Origin: Rhodoplanes sp. Z2-YC6860
Lineage (GTDB): Bacteria > Pseudomonadota > Alphaproteobacteria > Rhizobiales > Xanthobacteraceae
NCBI RefSeq assembly: GCF_001579845.1
Contig: NZ_CP007440.1
Coordinates: forward strand, 6,904,029-6,968,028
Direction: 5' to 3'
Length of the DNA stretch: 64,000 nt
This document shows, one piece after another, positions 18,319-26,752 of the stretch. A program made the position numbers and the translations under genes. Under the pieces are notes generated by a model. That model was not told the DNA's origin and made no database searches. It saw only the letters and a program-made list of their open reading frames with translations. Every line of letters begins with the position of its first letter. Within the stretch, counting starts at the first letter, position 1.

Positions 18319-19836
18319 ATGCCCTTCGAAAAACCCAGCGTCGCCGATCTGCGCCATGCCGCAGAACAGCTCGGCATGAATCCGAGCATGCTTTATCTCA
18401 ACACCGTGCAGGACATTATCGCGCCATTGGTCGCAGCTTACGCGGCGCTCGACCAGTTTCCCGACGAGAAGCCCGCGGTGAAATATCCGCGTGACGGCGG
18501 CTGGCGACCCTCCGCGGACGAGAACAAGCTCGGCGCTTGGTACGTGAAGACATCGATCAAAGGCCAGCCGGGCGGCAGGCTTGCCGGCCGCCGCGTGGCG
18601 CTGAAAGACAACGTCTGCCTCGCCGGCGTGCCGATGATGGTCGGCGCAAATTTTCTCGACGGCTCGGTGCCGGATATCGACGCCACCGTCGTCACCCGCA
18701 TCCTCGATGCCGGCGGCGAGATCGCCGGCAAGGCGGTGTGCGAGTATTACTGCCTTTCCGGCGGCAGCCACACCAGCTCGACCGGGCCGGTGCAGAATCC
18801 CAGAAAGCACGGACACACATCCGGCGGCTCGTCGTCAGGCAGCGCGGCGCTGGTCGCGGCCGGCGAAGTGCCGATGGCGATCGGCGGCGATCAAGCCGGC
18901 TCGATCCGCATTCCGGCGAGCTTCTGCGGCATCGTCGGCATGAAACCCACGTTCGGCCTCGTGCCCTATACGGGCATTGGCCCGCTCGAAACCACCATCG
19001 ACACCACCGGCCCGATGACCGCCAATGTCGCCGACAACGCGCTATTGCTGGAGGTGATCGCAGGACCCGACGGGCTCGACTCGCGGCAGCATCTGGCGCG
19101 GGTCGACCGTTACACCGAGTCGCTCAAGCAGGGTGTCACCGGGCTTCGCATCGGTGTGCTGAAGGAGGGCTTCGGCCACCGCAATTCCGAACCGGACGTC
19201 GAGGCCAAGGTCCGCGCCGCGGCCGAGCGCTTCAAATCGCTCGGCGCGATGGTCGAAGACGTGTCGGTGCCGGAGCATCTGACGCTGGGCTTTCCGGTGT
19301 GGTCGGCGATCCGCGGCGACGCCGCCTGCGTGACACTGCTGGAGATGAACGGCTTCGGCCTGGGCTACGAGGGGCTCTATCCGCTCAGCCTCATCGAGGC
19401 CTGCATGAAATGGCGCGACCACGCCGACGAGTTCGCCGACACGCTGAAGATCGCCTCGATCTTTTCCAAGTACACGCTTGGCCGTTACGGCGGACATTAC
19501 TACGGCAAGGCACAGAATCTCAGGCGGCGCCTGCGCGCCGCCTACGACACGGCGCTGGCGTCGCACGACCTGTTGCTGCTCCCCACCACGGTGATGAAGG
19601 CAAGCCCCATTCCGCCGAAGGGCGCGTCGCCGCAGGAGATCACGCGGCGAAGCTGGGAGCCAACACGCAACACCTGTCCGTTCAACGCGTCCGGCCACCC
19701 GGCGATCAGCATTCCGTGCGGAATGTCGGACGGTCTGCCGATCGGGCTGATGCTGGTCGGCAAGCCCTGGGATGAACGCACCATCTACCGCGCCAGCGCG
19801 GCGTTCGAGGCATCCGGCGATTGGCGGACGATGTAG
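18319..19836 (+). CDS. Amidase (amidase-signature family)
   Basis: Hydrolyses a carboxamide to acid and ammonia. The 505-residue protein has the Ser-cisSer-Lys triad as Lys96 (VALKDNV), Ser171 in SGGSSSGSAALVAAG and the nucleophile Ser195 in GGDQAGSIRIPASFCG; the 24-residue Ser-Ser spacing is that of the family. An N-terminal ~85-residue helical extension before the core is as in nitrile-pathway and acetamidase-type amidases. The ATG at 18319 has GGAGAAG upstream; the frame opens 11 codons earlier. The substrate is unknown. The gene follows a repeat and converges on a cyclase gene 6 bp away. Confidence 0.93.
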   Translation: MPFEKPSVADLRHAAEQLGMNPSMLYLNTVQDIIAPLVAAYAALDQFPDEKPAVKYPRDGGWRPSADENKLGAWYVKTSIKGQPGGRLAGRRVALKDNVCLAGVPMMVGANFLDGSVPDIDATVVTRILDAGGEIAGKAVCEYYCLSGGSHTSSTGPVQNPRKHGHTSGGSSSGSAALVAAGEVPMAIGGDQAGSIRIPASFCGIVGMKPTFGLVPYTGIGPLETTIDTTGPMTANVADNALLLEVIAGPDGLDSRQHLARVDRYTESLKQGVTGLRIGVLKEGFGHRNSEPDVEAKVRAAAERFKSLGAMVEDVSVPEHLTLGFPVWSAIRGDAACVTLLEMNGFGLGYEGLYPLSLIEACMKWRDHADEFADTLKIASIFSKYTLGRYGGHYYGKAQNLRRRLRAAYDTALASHDLLLLPTTVMKASPIPPKGASPQEITRRSWEPTRNTCPFNASGHPAISIPCGMSDGLPIGLMLVGKPWDERTIYRASAAFEASGDWRTM

Positions 19837-19842
19837 CGGGCT

Positions 19843-21252
19843 TCAAGGAATCTGAAACACCGGCATCTTGTCGCTGACGCCGCGCAGCGCCGCGAGTTGC
19901 TCGGTCGGCATGAGCTTCTGCTGCTCGATCAGCTTGGCGACCTGGGGATGCTGCACCACCGGCTTGGTGGCGAAGATCGCGCGCTCGTCGGCCAAGCCCT
20001 GCACCCGCGCCGCGATGTTGACGGTCTGGCCGAAATAATCGAGCCGGTCGTTCAGCGTTACCGCGAGGCATGGGCCCTCGTGGATGCCGATCTTGATCAG
20101 CAGATCCTTCTTCAGGTCGCGCACCGACTGGCGCATGCGCAACGCCGCGGCGAGCGCGCGGTCCGGCGTCGGGAACGTCGCCATCACGGCATCGCCAATG
20201 GTCTTCACCACCGCGCCGCCCTGCGCCGCGACAATCTCGTTCAGCACGCGGAAGTGCTCGCGCACGAGGTCATAAGCCACGATGTCGCCAACGCGTTCGT
20301 AGAGTTCGGTCGAGCCCTTGAGGTCGGTGAACAAAAACGTGAGACTTGTGATCTTCAGCCCCTGATCCACGTCAAGCGTATCGGTGCGATAGATGTCGCG
20401 GAACGTCTGGTTGCTCAGCATGCGCTTGGCGGTGAGGAACGGCCGCCGCTTGCCGAGCAGATCGTGCAGCATCTTGCCCGCGACCCAGATCGACGGCAGC
20501 GCCCGCGCATCGCTCTTGTTCTCAACGGAGAGCCGCAGCGGCCCGGGCTGCATCCCGGTGGTCTCGGTGTGAGACGGCATCTTGTTGTAGATCAAGGAGA
20601 GCGACTGCCGCTCGCGGGTCGGCTCGCCTTTGACGTCGATGAAATGCGCGGCGTGGGTCACCGGCTCGAACACGATGACGAACTCGGCCGGAAGCTGCAC
20701 CGACATCTGCGCCTTTTCGCCGGACTCAAGCTCGATCGAATCGATTGTGATCTCTTCGAGGATATTTCCAAAGTCATCAGGCAGGTCGATGCCCGAGCCC
20801 CAGAAGATCTGGCGGAAGTATTCCCACGGCGACAGCGAATGCGGATCGTGCGCCGCGATCCGCCGGACCCGCGGACTGACGGTGAAGCCCACTTCGACCA
20901 TCTCGTCCAGCGTCGGCTCGTAGGCACACGCGCACAGCGCGCAGCCATAGCTCTGCTTGTTCACCGACCTGAGCTGCTGACCGCTCTCGAGCACGCCGCC
21001 GCAGCCCGGGCACAGCACGTTCCAGTTCAACTCGAACAGGCCGAGCCGCGAGGCGTGGAGGAAGCCCGATATGGTCTTTTCCTCGTCAAGACCGCGCTTG
21101 TCCGCAAAGGTCAGCGCATTGACGCGGCAGAGCTCCCGGTCCGTTCCGTCGCGGACCAGAGTCTCGATGGCTTCGCTGACCTCCGGCGCGGCCGCATTGC
21201 GGAGCGCACCGAACAGGGCCTGGATTTGAGCTTGAGCTTGGGCGTCATTCAT
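19843..21252 (-). CDS. Adenylate/guanylate cyclase with zinc-ribbon-like N-terminus (DUF5939-like)
   Basis: A 469-residue class III cyclase. The N-terminal ~290 residues resemble the DUF5939 module and contain CPGCG and CALCAC at about 82-110, which could bind one metal. The C-terminal domain has FLFTDLKGSTELYERVGD (first metal Asp), VKTIGDAVMATF (second metal Asp) and RLDYFGQTVNIAARVQG (Asp, Asn and Arg positions), all intact. It ends DKMPVFQIP. The stop lies 6 bp from the converging amidase stop. No membrane segment is seen, so it is a soluble cyclase with an unknown input signal. Confidence 0.9.
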   Translation of the reverse strand: MNDAQAQAQIQALFGALRNAAAPEVSEAIETLVRDGTDRELCRVNALTFADKRGLDEEKTISGFLHASRLGLFELNWNVLCPGCGGVLESGQQLRSVNKQSYGCALCACAYEPTLDEMVEVGFTVSPRVRRIAAHDPHSLSPWEYFRQIFWGSGIDLPDDFGNILEEITIDSIELESGEKAQMSVQLPAEFVIVFEPVTHAAHFIDVKGEPTRERQSLSLIYNKMPSHTETTGMQPGPLRLSVENKSDARALPSIWVAGKMLHDLLGKRRPFLTAKRMLSNQTFRDIYRTDTLDVDQGLKITSLTFLFTDLKGSTELYERVGDIVAYDLVREHFRVLNEIVAAQGGAVVKTIGDAVMATFPTPDRALAAALRMRQSVRDLKKDLLIKIGIHEGPCLAVTLNDRLDYFGQTVNIAARVQGLADERAIFATKPVVQHPQVAKLIEQQKLMPTEQLAALRGVSDKMPVFQIP

Positions 21253-21356
21253 CGCCCCGCAAAGCTATGCCAAATTTTGCAATCCGCCAGGGGGACGCGG
21301 GTGCTCTTGCCAAGTCTTGGCAGCAGCGAACACACAAGCGGGTGTGTCACCCAGCT

Positions 21357-21430
21357 GTCATTCCGGACGCGCCGAAAGGCGCGACCCGGAATCCACAACC
21401 ACGACTTGGGGTTGCGCCCTTGAATGACGG
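21357..21430. repeat. REP-like element with GTCATTCCGG arms
   Basis: GTCATTCCGG and CCCGGAATCC flank an inner hairpin GCGCCGAAAGGCGC, and a terminal TGAATGAC mirrors the first arm. It fills the interval between the cyclase and cyanase genes, both on the minus strand. It probably also ends transcripts coming from the cyclase promoter side. Confidence 0.75.
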
Positions 21431-21449
21431 CAGTGGAAATACCGTCGGC

Positions 21450-21938
21450 TTACTCTTCCTTATATCCGTACGCCTGGGCGTTGCCGGTCGCGCCGTAGTA
21501 CTTGAACGGCAGGAATTTGCCCGACATCGTGATCTTGACCCTGTCGCCCTTGGGGTCGGCGAGCCGCTCCATCGCCATGTCGAAATCGATTGCCGACATG
21601 ATGCCGTCGCCGAACTCCTCCTGGATCAGTTCCTTCCAGGCGGCGCCATTCACCAGCACCAGCTCGTAGAACCGGTAGATCAGTGGATCGGTTGGCGGCA
21701 TTTGCATGCCCTCGCCGCGCATCGGCACCTCGTTGAGCATGCTCTGCTCGGCCTGCGAAAGTCCGAACAGCTTGGCAGCCGCCGCGGCCTGCGGCTTGGT
21801 CAGCTTGTGGTTGCCGAGGATCGCGCCGGTGATCATCACCGGCGACATGCCGCCGATCTGTTCGCAGATGTATTTCCAGCTCCAGCCCTTCTCGCGCTTG
21901 ATGTCGAGCAGCTTTTCGGTGAGGTCGGCGCGTTTCAT
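21450..21938 (-). CDS. cynS: Cyanate hydratase (cyanase)
   Basis: Converts cyanate plus bicarbonate to ammonia and 2 CO2. At 162 residues it has the family length (about 150-160). An N-terminal helical DNA-binding-like fold (LTEKLLDIKREKGWSW) is followed by the C-terminal catalytic half. The catalytic residues are Arg89 and Glu92 in PLIYRFYELVLVNG and Ser115 in DGIMSAIDFD, and the C-terminus ends in the typical GKFLPFKYYG. The ribosome binding site is GGGAGAT. It is the last gene of a cynABDS-type set, 33 bp after the ABC ATPase gene, which points to cyanate as the transporter's substrate. Confidence 0.97.
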   Translation of the reverse strand: MKRADLTEKLLDIKREKGWSWKYICEQIGGMSPVMITGAILGNHKLTKPQAAAAAKLFGLSQAEQSMLNEVPMRGEGMQMPPTDPLIYRFYELVLVNGAAWKELIQEEFGDGIMSAIDFDMAMERLADPKGDRVKITMSGKFLPFKYYGATGNAQAYGYKEE

Positions 21939-21971
21939 GGATTATCTCCCAGCGGTTGGTGACAAAAAACT

Positions 21972-22874
21972 TCAGTGACCATGGCTTGCGAGCCTGATCA
22001 CGGTGGAATCCGGATCGATCGGCAGGCCGTCGACGCCGGGCCGCACCACCGGCACGCGACGCGGATCGAACTCGGGCGTCTGGCTGACGAAGCTGCGGCT
22101 GCGTGTAACCAGGAAATCGATGATGTGGTTGCGCACCGCGTAATAGAGCGGATGCTTGTGGATCTCGGTGCGCTGGCGATCCCTCGGCAGCGGGTTCTCG
22201 ACGATCTCGGCCATCACGGCGCCCGGACCGTTGGTCATCAGCACGATCCTGTCCGCCAGATAAATCGCTTCGTCGACGTCGTGGGTGATCATGAAGGTGG
22301 TCTGGCCGGTCTCCTGACAGATGCGGCGCACCTCGTCCTGCAACGTTCCTCGCGTGAGCGCGTCGAGCGCCGAGAATGGCTCGTCCATCAGCATCATCTT
22401 CGGCTGGATCGAGAGCGCCCGCGCAATGCCGACGCGCTGCTTCATGCCGCCGGAAAGCTCGGACGGCCGCTTATGCTCGGAGCCGGTCAGGCCAACGAGA
22501 TCGATGAATTTCTGCGATTGCGCGCGGACTTGCGCTGCGTTCCAGCGCCGCCATTTCGACGACACCGCGTAGGCCACGTTGCCCATCACGGTGCGCCAGG
22601 GCAGCAGCGAATGGCCCTGGAAGATCACGGCGCGGTCGAGGCTCGGTCCCTCGATCGCGAGATTGTCGACAATCACGGTGCCTTCGGTCGGCGCGTCAAG
22701 GCCGGCGAGAATGTTGAGCACCGTGGTCTTGCCGCAGCCGGAATGGCCGATCACGCAGGTGAACTCGCCACGGTTCATCGCGAGCCAGAGGTTCTCGAAG
22801 ATCGCCGTGGTGGCACCGCCCGGCGCCGGGTAGCGCTTGGCGATGCCTTCGAGCGAGATGAACTTCTCTGCCAT
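21972..22874 (-). CDS. cynD: ABC transporter ATPase, nitrate/cyanate type
   Basis: Energises import through the inner-membrane permease. The 300-residue protein has Walker A GHSGCGKTTVLN, Q-loop region FQGHSLLPW, signature LSGGMKQRVGIARAL, Walker B MLMDEPFSALD and switch His in TFMITHDVDEA. The C-terminal extension of ~70 residues (after NPLPRDRQRTEIH) is typical of the NrtD/CynD/TauB branch. It starts 3 bp after the permease stop and precedes cynS. The gene symbol is by analogy to the cyanobacterial cynABDS order; nitrate or another anion cannot be excluded by the ATPase sequence alone. Confidence 0.88.
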   Translation of the reverse strand: MAEKFISLEGIAKRYPAPGGATTAIFENLWLAMNRGEFTCVIGHSGCGKTTVLNILAGLDAPTEGTVIVDNLAIEGPSLDRAVIFQGHSLLPWRTVMGNVAYAVSSKWRRWNAAQVRAQSQKFIDLVGLTGSEHKRPSELSGGMKQRVGIARALSIQPKMMLMDEPFSALDALTRGTLQDEVRRICQETGQTTFMITHDVDEAIYLADRIVLMTNGPGAVMAEIVENPLPRDRQRTEIHKHPLYYAVRNHIIDFLVTRSRSFVSQTPEFDPRRVPVVRPGVDGLPIDPDSTVIRLASHGH

Positions 22875-22877
22875 AGG

Positions 22878-23717
22878 CTACTCGGGGAACGTGACCATGC
22901 GCCCCGCGAAGGCTAGGACTTGGTCGAGCACCATGCCGACCAGACCGATCAGCAGGATGGCGTTGATGACGTTGGTGATGGAAAGGTTGTTCCACTCGTT
23001 CCAGACGAAGTAGCCGATGCCGGTGCCTCCGACGAGCATCTCGGCCGCGACGATCACGAGCCAGGCGATGCCGATCGAGATGCGCATGCCGGTGACGATG
23101 GTCGGCGCCGCGGCCGGCAAGATCACCGTGAACGCGCGACGCAGCGTGCCGACCTCAAGCGTGCGCGCCACGTTGAGCCATTCCTTGCGCACCGACGCAA
23201 CGCCGAACGCGGTGTTGATCATCATCGGCCACAGCGAGCAGATGAAGATCACGAAAATCGCAGACAGGTTCGAATCCTTGATGGTGTAGAGCGCAAGCGG
23301 CATCCAGGCGAGCGGCGAGATCGGCTTGAGCACCTGGATGAACGGATCGAGCGCGCGGCTCATCAAGGGCGACATGCCGATCAGGAAGCCGATCGGGATC
23401 GCGACGAGCACCGCGAGCAGATAGCCCAGGCCGACGCGGGCGATCGAGAACGCAAGCTGGATGCCCACGCCCTTGTCGTTCGGGCCGTTGTCGTAGAACG
23501 GCCGCCGCAAATGCTCCCAGAGCTTCTGACCGACATCGAGCGGCCCCGGCATCGCCGATTTGCCCTGGGTCGCGGTCGCGCCCATCAGCTTGGCGTATTC
23601 CGGATCCATCTGCTGCACGGCGCCGGTGCCGCGCGTGGCGAGATGCCATGTCAGGATGAACGCCGCGAAGATCAGGATCGAGACGAACGCGGCGCGAAGG
23701 GTGAGCGAGCGGGCCAT
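22878..23717 (-). CDS. cynB: ABC transporter permease, nitrate/cyanate type
   Basis: A 279-residue inner-membrane protein with about six membrane segments, the first at residues 6-25. It has the BPD-transport EAA loop VARTLEVGTLRRAFTVILPAAAPTIVTG, which contacts the ATPase, and belongs to the NrtB/TauC/SsuC type. It sits 12 bp after the binding-protein gene and 3 bp before the ATPase gene. Conserved segments are PISPLAWMPLALYTIKDS and RISIGIAWLVIVAAEM. Confidence 0.9.
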   Translation of the reverse strand: MARSLTLRAAFVSILIFAAFILTWHLATRGTGAVQQMDPEYAKLMGATATQGKSAMPGPLDVGQKLWEHLRRPFYDNGPNDKGVGIQLAFSIARVGLGYLLAVLVAIPIGFLIGMSPLMSRALDPFIQVLKPISPLAWMPLALYTIKDSNLSAIFVIFICSLWPMMINTAFGVASVRKEWLNVARTLEVGTLRRAFTVILPAAAPTIVTGMRISIGIAWLVIVAAEMLVGGTGIGYFVWNEWNNLSITNVINAILLIGLVGMVLDQVLAFAGRMVTFPE

Positions 23718-23729
23718 GGCGCGTCGGGA

Positions 23730-25121
23730 TCACACACGCTTGATCGCGAAGCTCTGGATGTACTCGTCGGGCTTCGACGGATCGAAGGTTTTGCCCATCA
23801 CTGCAAAGCTCTTCGACGTGGTCGCAGGCGGCGTGAGACCGACCTCCTTCATCAGCCTGGTCGTATCGGTTGCCAGGAACACCTGCTCGGCGACCGCCTT
23901 GTAGTCAACGTCGGACTTGATCTGCCCCCAGCGCTTCATCTGCGTCATGATCCAGACCGCGAACGACTGCCAGGGGAACGGATCGAAATCGACGCGGTTC
24001 GGCTCGCGGCGGATGTTGCCGAGGCCGTCGGCAAATGTGCCGGTGAGAATCTGCTCGAGCACGATCTGCGGCTGGTTGAGATAATTCGCCGGCGCGATCG
24101 CCTCGGCGATCTGCTTCCTGTTGTCGGCCTTACTGGCAAACGCGGTCGCGTCGATGATCGCCTTGAGCAGCGCCGCATAGGTGTTCGGTGCCGTGGTGAC
24201 GAACTCCTTCGACGCCGCAAACGCACAGCACGGATGACCGTCCCAGATTTCCTTCGAGAGCAGATGGATGAAGCCGACACCGTCGAACACGGCGCGCTGG
24301 TTCATCGGATCGGGCCCGAGGAAACCGTCGATGTTGTCGGCGCGAAGGTTCGCCACCATCTCGGGCGGCGGCACGGCGCGGATCTGCACATCGGTGTCCG
24401 GGTCGATGCCGTTCTCCGCGAGGTAGTACCGCAGCAGATAATTGTGCATCGAGTAGTCGAACGGCACCGCGAACTTGAAGCCCTTCCACGACTTCGGGTC
24501 GCGCTTGTCCTTGTGCTTGATCGCGAGCGTGATGGCCTGACCGTTGATGTTCTCCACCGCCGGCATCGTATAGGCCTGCGGATTGGAGCCGACGCCGAGC
24601 GTGATCGCGATCGGCATCGGCGAGAGCATGTGGGCCGCGTCGTATTCCTTGTTCAACGTCTTGTCTCGGATCACCGCCCAGCCGGCGGTCTTGATCACTT
24701 CGACGTTGAGACCATGCTTGGTGTAGAAGCCCATCGGCGCCGCCATGATGATCGGAGTGGCGCAGGTGATCGGGATGAAACCAACCTTGAGGTCCTGCTT
24801 CTCGATCGCGCCGCCTTGCGCGAACACCTCGGTCGCGGTCGACAGCGGGAAGAATTGCGACACCGCGGCGAGCGCGGTCGAGGCGCCGACCGCTTTGAGG
24901 AAGGCGCGCCGCGTCGCGTCCTGCGGAAACACGGCGCGCATCACCGCCGATGCGACCACGCCTTGGTAACGTTTCTCGTCGCTGGCGCTTTCGACCGGCG
25001 CGCATTGCAACTGCTGCTCGCGCTCATGCTCCGCAGCGTCGATATGACGGCCGCAGGCGCAGCCGGCACGGCTAAGACCCCGCTTCGGGTCAAACGCATT
25101 GTCGAACATGGACATAGGCAC
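23730..25121 (-). CDS. cynA: CmpA/NrtA-type substrate-binding protein, Tat signal
   Basis: Periplasmic binding protein for an anion, here most likely cyanate. The 463-residue protein belongs to the NrtA/CmpA family (KVGFIPITCATPIIMAAPMG, then the TAGWAVIRDK region). Unusually, a ~68-residue leader containing CACGRHIDAAEHE (Cys/His-rich) comes before a twin-arginine signal TRRAFLKAVGAS at about 70-81 that ends at EVFAQGG. The pre-Tat Cys/His motif may bind a metal. The start ATG at 25121 has GGGGGCG upstream. First gene of the operon, about 40 bp downstream of the predicted sigma-54 start site. Confidence 0.88.
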   Translation of the reverse strand: MPMSMFDNAFDPKRGLSRAGCACGRHIDAAEHEREQQLQCAPVESASDEKRYQGVVASAVMRAVFPQDATRRAFLKAVGASTALAAVSQFFPLSTATEVFAQGGAIEKQDLKVGFIPITCATPIIMAAPMGFYTKHGLNVEVIKTAGWAVIRDKTLNKEYDAAHMLSPMPIAITLGVGSNPQAYTMPAVENINGQAITLAIKHKDKRDPKSWKGFKFAVPFDYSMHNYLLRYYLAENGIDPDTDVQIRAVPPPEMVANLRADNIDGFLGPDPMNQRAVFDGVGFIHLLSKEIWDGHPCCAFAASKEFVTTAPNTYAALLKAIIDATAFASKADNRKQIAEAIAPANYLNQPQIVLEQILTGTFADGLGNIRREPNRVDFDPFPWQSFAVWIMTQMKRWGQIKSDVDYKAVAEQVFLATDTTRLMKEVGLTPPATTSKSFAVMGKTFDPSKPDEYIQSFAIKRV

Positions 25122-25171
25122 GCCCCCATCGTTATCGCCGCGAGTCCGCGCGGCGATCGCGTCAGGGTTTT

Positions 25172-25188
25172 TGCAATGGACGTGCCAG
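25172..25188 (-). promoter_or_regulatory. Sigma-54 promoter of the cyanate operon
   Basis: On the minus strand CTGGCACGTCCATTGCA matches the -24/-12 consensus TGGCACG-N4-TTGC(A/T) at every position. GG and GC are exactly 10 bases apart, and AAAA follows. It lies 51 bp before the cynA start, giving a short leader. Nitrogen control through RpoN and an NtrC-like activator is inferred; I see no convincing NtrC site. Confidence 0.82.
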
Positions 25189-25343
25189 AGCGGGCTGGGA
25201 GACGGCAGAGCCTGTAAAATGCGCAGGCAAAACGGGCCAAACCCGCCCGATCCACAGGCAGATGCCGACTTTTTCGCCGGGACGCTGAAAAATCGGGCGT
25301 CGCCCGCGCCGCCCGATCAGGTCCAAAACCGCAGGCTCAAAGC

Positions 25344-25949
25344 CTACTGCGGCACGGTCCCGTCGCGGCCGACATTGATGCGGGCCGCCTCGTAGCTGCC
25401 GTCGGGTTTCTTGGTCGCCGCAGTCACCGTGAAGGCCGCGCCAGCCTTGAGATCGCTGGCGCTGCCGATCTCGTAGCGCACGATCGGCGCGTTGGGCGGG
25501 ACCACGATCTTCTTCTCGCCCTCCTTGTACTTGACCGTGATGGTCGAGCCGTCAACGCCAGTCACCGTGGCGCCATTCACCGCGCCGTTGGTCATGGTGC
25601 TGCCCGGCGTTGTGAAGGGCCTGTGGCCCTCGCCGGTGCCGCGCATCGATTCCGGAAAGATGTGCACCTCGAGCGCCTTCTGGCTCCCATCGGGCTGCGG
25701 CATCGCGGCGCTGCCGAGGAACGTGTTGTCCTTGATGTCGGCCATCGAGGCTTTGACCACCGCGACAACCTGGGCATTCGGCGTCAGCGACAGCTTGGCC
25801 TCCTCACCGGCGCTGGTCTTCAGCACCATCAAGCTGCCGTCCACTTTGGCAATGGTGCCGCGCAGCCGCACGGTTTGCGCCTGTTGGGCGGACGCAACCG
25901 CGCAAGAGGTCGCGAACACCAAGCCGGCCAGAAAGAGTTTCGCTCTCAT
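25344..25949 (-). CDS. Periplasmic protein of unknown function, paralogue A
   Basis: A 201-residue protein with a 21-residue signal peptide (ending ASAQQ) and beta-rich sequence in the mature part (VRLRGTIAKVDGSLMVLKT, then IKDNTFLGSAAMPQPDGSQKA). It shares the block VKASxADIKxxxFxGxxAMPQPDGSQKA and a C-terminal xxINVGRDG motif with the adjacent 26663-26043 gene, so the two are tandem duplicates. OB-fold-like periplasmic proteins of this kind are not functionally defined. Both genes face the same way, 93 bp apart. Confidence 0.85.
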   Translation of the reverse strand: MRAKLFLAGLVFATSCAVASAQQAQTVRLRGTIAKVDGSLMVLKTSAGEEAKLSLTPNAQVVAVVKASMADIKDNTFLGSAAMPQPDGSQKALEVHIFPESMRGTGEGHRPFTTPGSTMTNGAVNGATVTGVDGSTITVKYKEGEKKIVVPPNAPIVRYEIGSASDLKAGAAFTVTAATKKPDGSYEAARINVGRDGTVPQ

Positions 25950-26042
25950 CGTCCCGTTTCTCCTCTCGACAAGGACGCGCCGCCACGAGCGGCGGCGCGC
26001 TTAGCATCTGAAACGTATGAACGGTTCAGGCGTTGCGCCTGC

Positions 26043-26663
26043 TTATTGCGGCGGATCGATATCGCGGCCGACCGAGATGTTTGGCGCGAGCAGACTGCCG
26101 TCGGCTTCCTTGGTCGCGGCGGCGACGAAAACCTTGCGGCCGACCTTGAGATCGTCGGCATTGCCCGGCATGAACTTCGCGATCGGCGTACCCGGCGGGA
26201 CCGTCACCTTCTTCTCGCCGTCCTTGTACTTGACCAGCAGATCCTGACCGTCCTTGCCGGAGACCGTGGTCGCCACATTGGCATTGGTCATGGTGCTGCC
26301 GGGCTTCGCATCCCACGGGAAGAAGCGGTCGGGGACGACGCCCTTCTGCGCATCCATGAAGATGTGAATGCCGAAGGCCTTCTGGCTGCCGTCCGGCTGC
26401 GGCATCGCCGAGACGCCGATGAACGAGCCTTCCTTGATGTCGGCCAGCGACGCCTTGACCATGCCGGTGATGCGCGGCGGTTCGGCGAGTTTGACGGTGA
26501 GATCCTCTCCAGTCCGAGACTTCACATGGAGCGTGGTGCCGTCGACCTTGGTGATCTCGCCGCGGATGCGCACGGTCGGCGCCTGCTGCGCGAAGACTGT
26601 CGAAGCCGAAGCCATCAAAGCCAGAGCCGCCGCACCCAGCGTGCGCCGTGTCATCGTTTTCAT
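26043..26663 (-). CDS. Periplasmic protein of unknown function, paralogue B
   Basis: A 206-residue protein with an export signal (MKTMTRRTLGAAALALMASA, ending FAQQ) whose paired arginines resemble a weak Tat motif. The mature part parallels paralogue A: VRIRGEITKVDGTTLHVKS, VKASLADIKEGSFIGVSAMP, KYKDGEKKVTVPPGTPI and ending ISVGRDIDPPQ. GGGAGGACAAT precedes the ATG. Upstream lies aroE on the same strand, 89 bp away. No function can be named. Confidence 0.85.
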   Translation of the reverse strand: MKTMTRRTLGAAALALMASASTVFAQQAPTVRIRGEITKVDGTTLHVKSRTGEDLTVKLAEPPRITGMVKASLADIKEGSFIGVSAMPQPDGSQKAFGIHIFMDAQKGVVPDRFFPWDAKPGSTMTNANVATTVSGKDGQDLLVKYKDGEKKVTVPPGTPIAKFMPGNADDLKVGRKVFVAAATKEADGSLLAPNISVGRDIDPPQ

Positions 26664-26752
26664 ATTGTCCTCCCTTGGGGCTCATGCCCGGCGCGCGCCG
26701 GAGCTGAATCGGGTTGCCCTGCGTCTAACCCCCGATGGGCGGCAATATTCCC

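Noticed and set aside
22920-25217. A 765-codon plus-strand frame across cynB and cynA
   Set aside because: His/Asp/Arg-rich composition typical of an antisense shadow; the minus-strand genes have clear ABC motifs.
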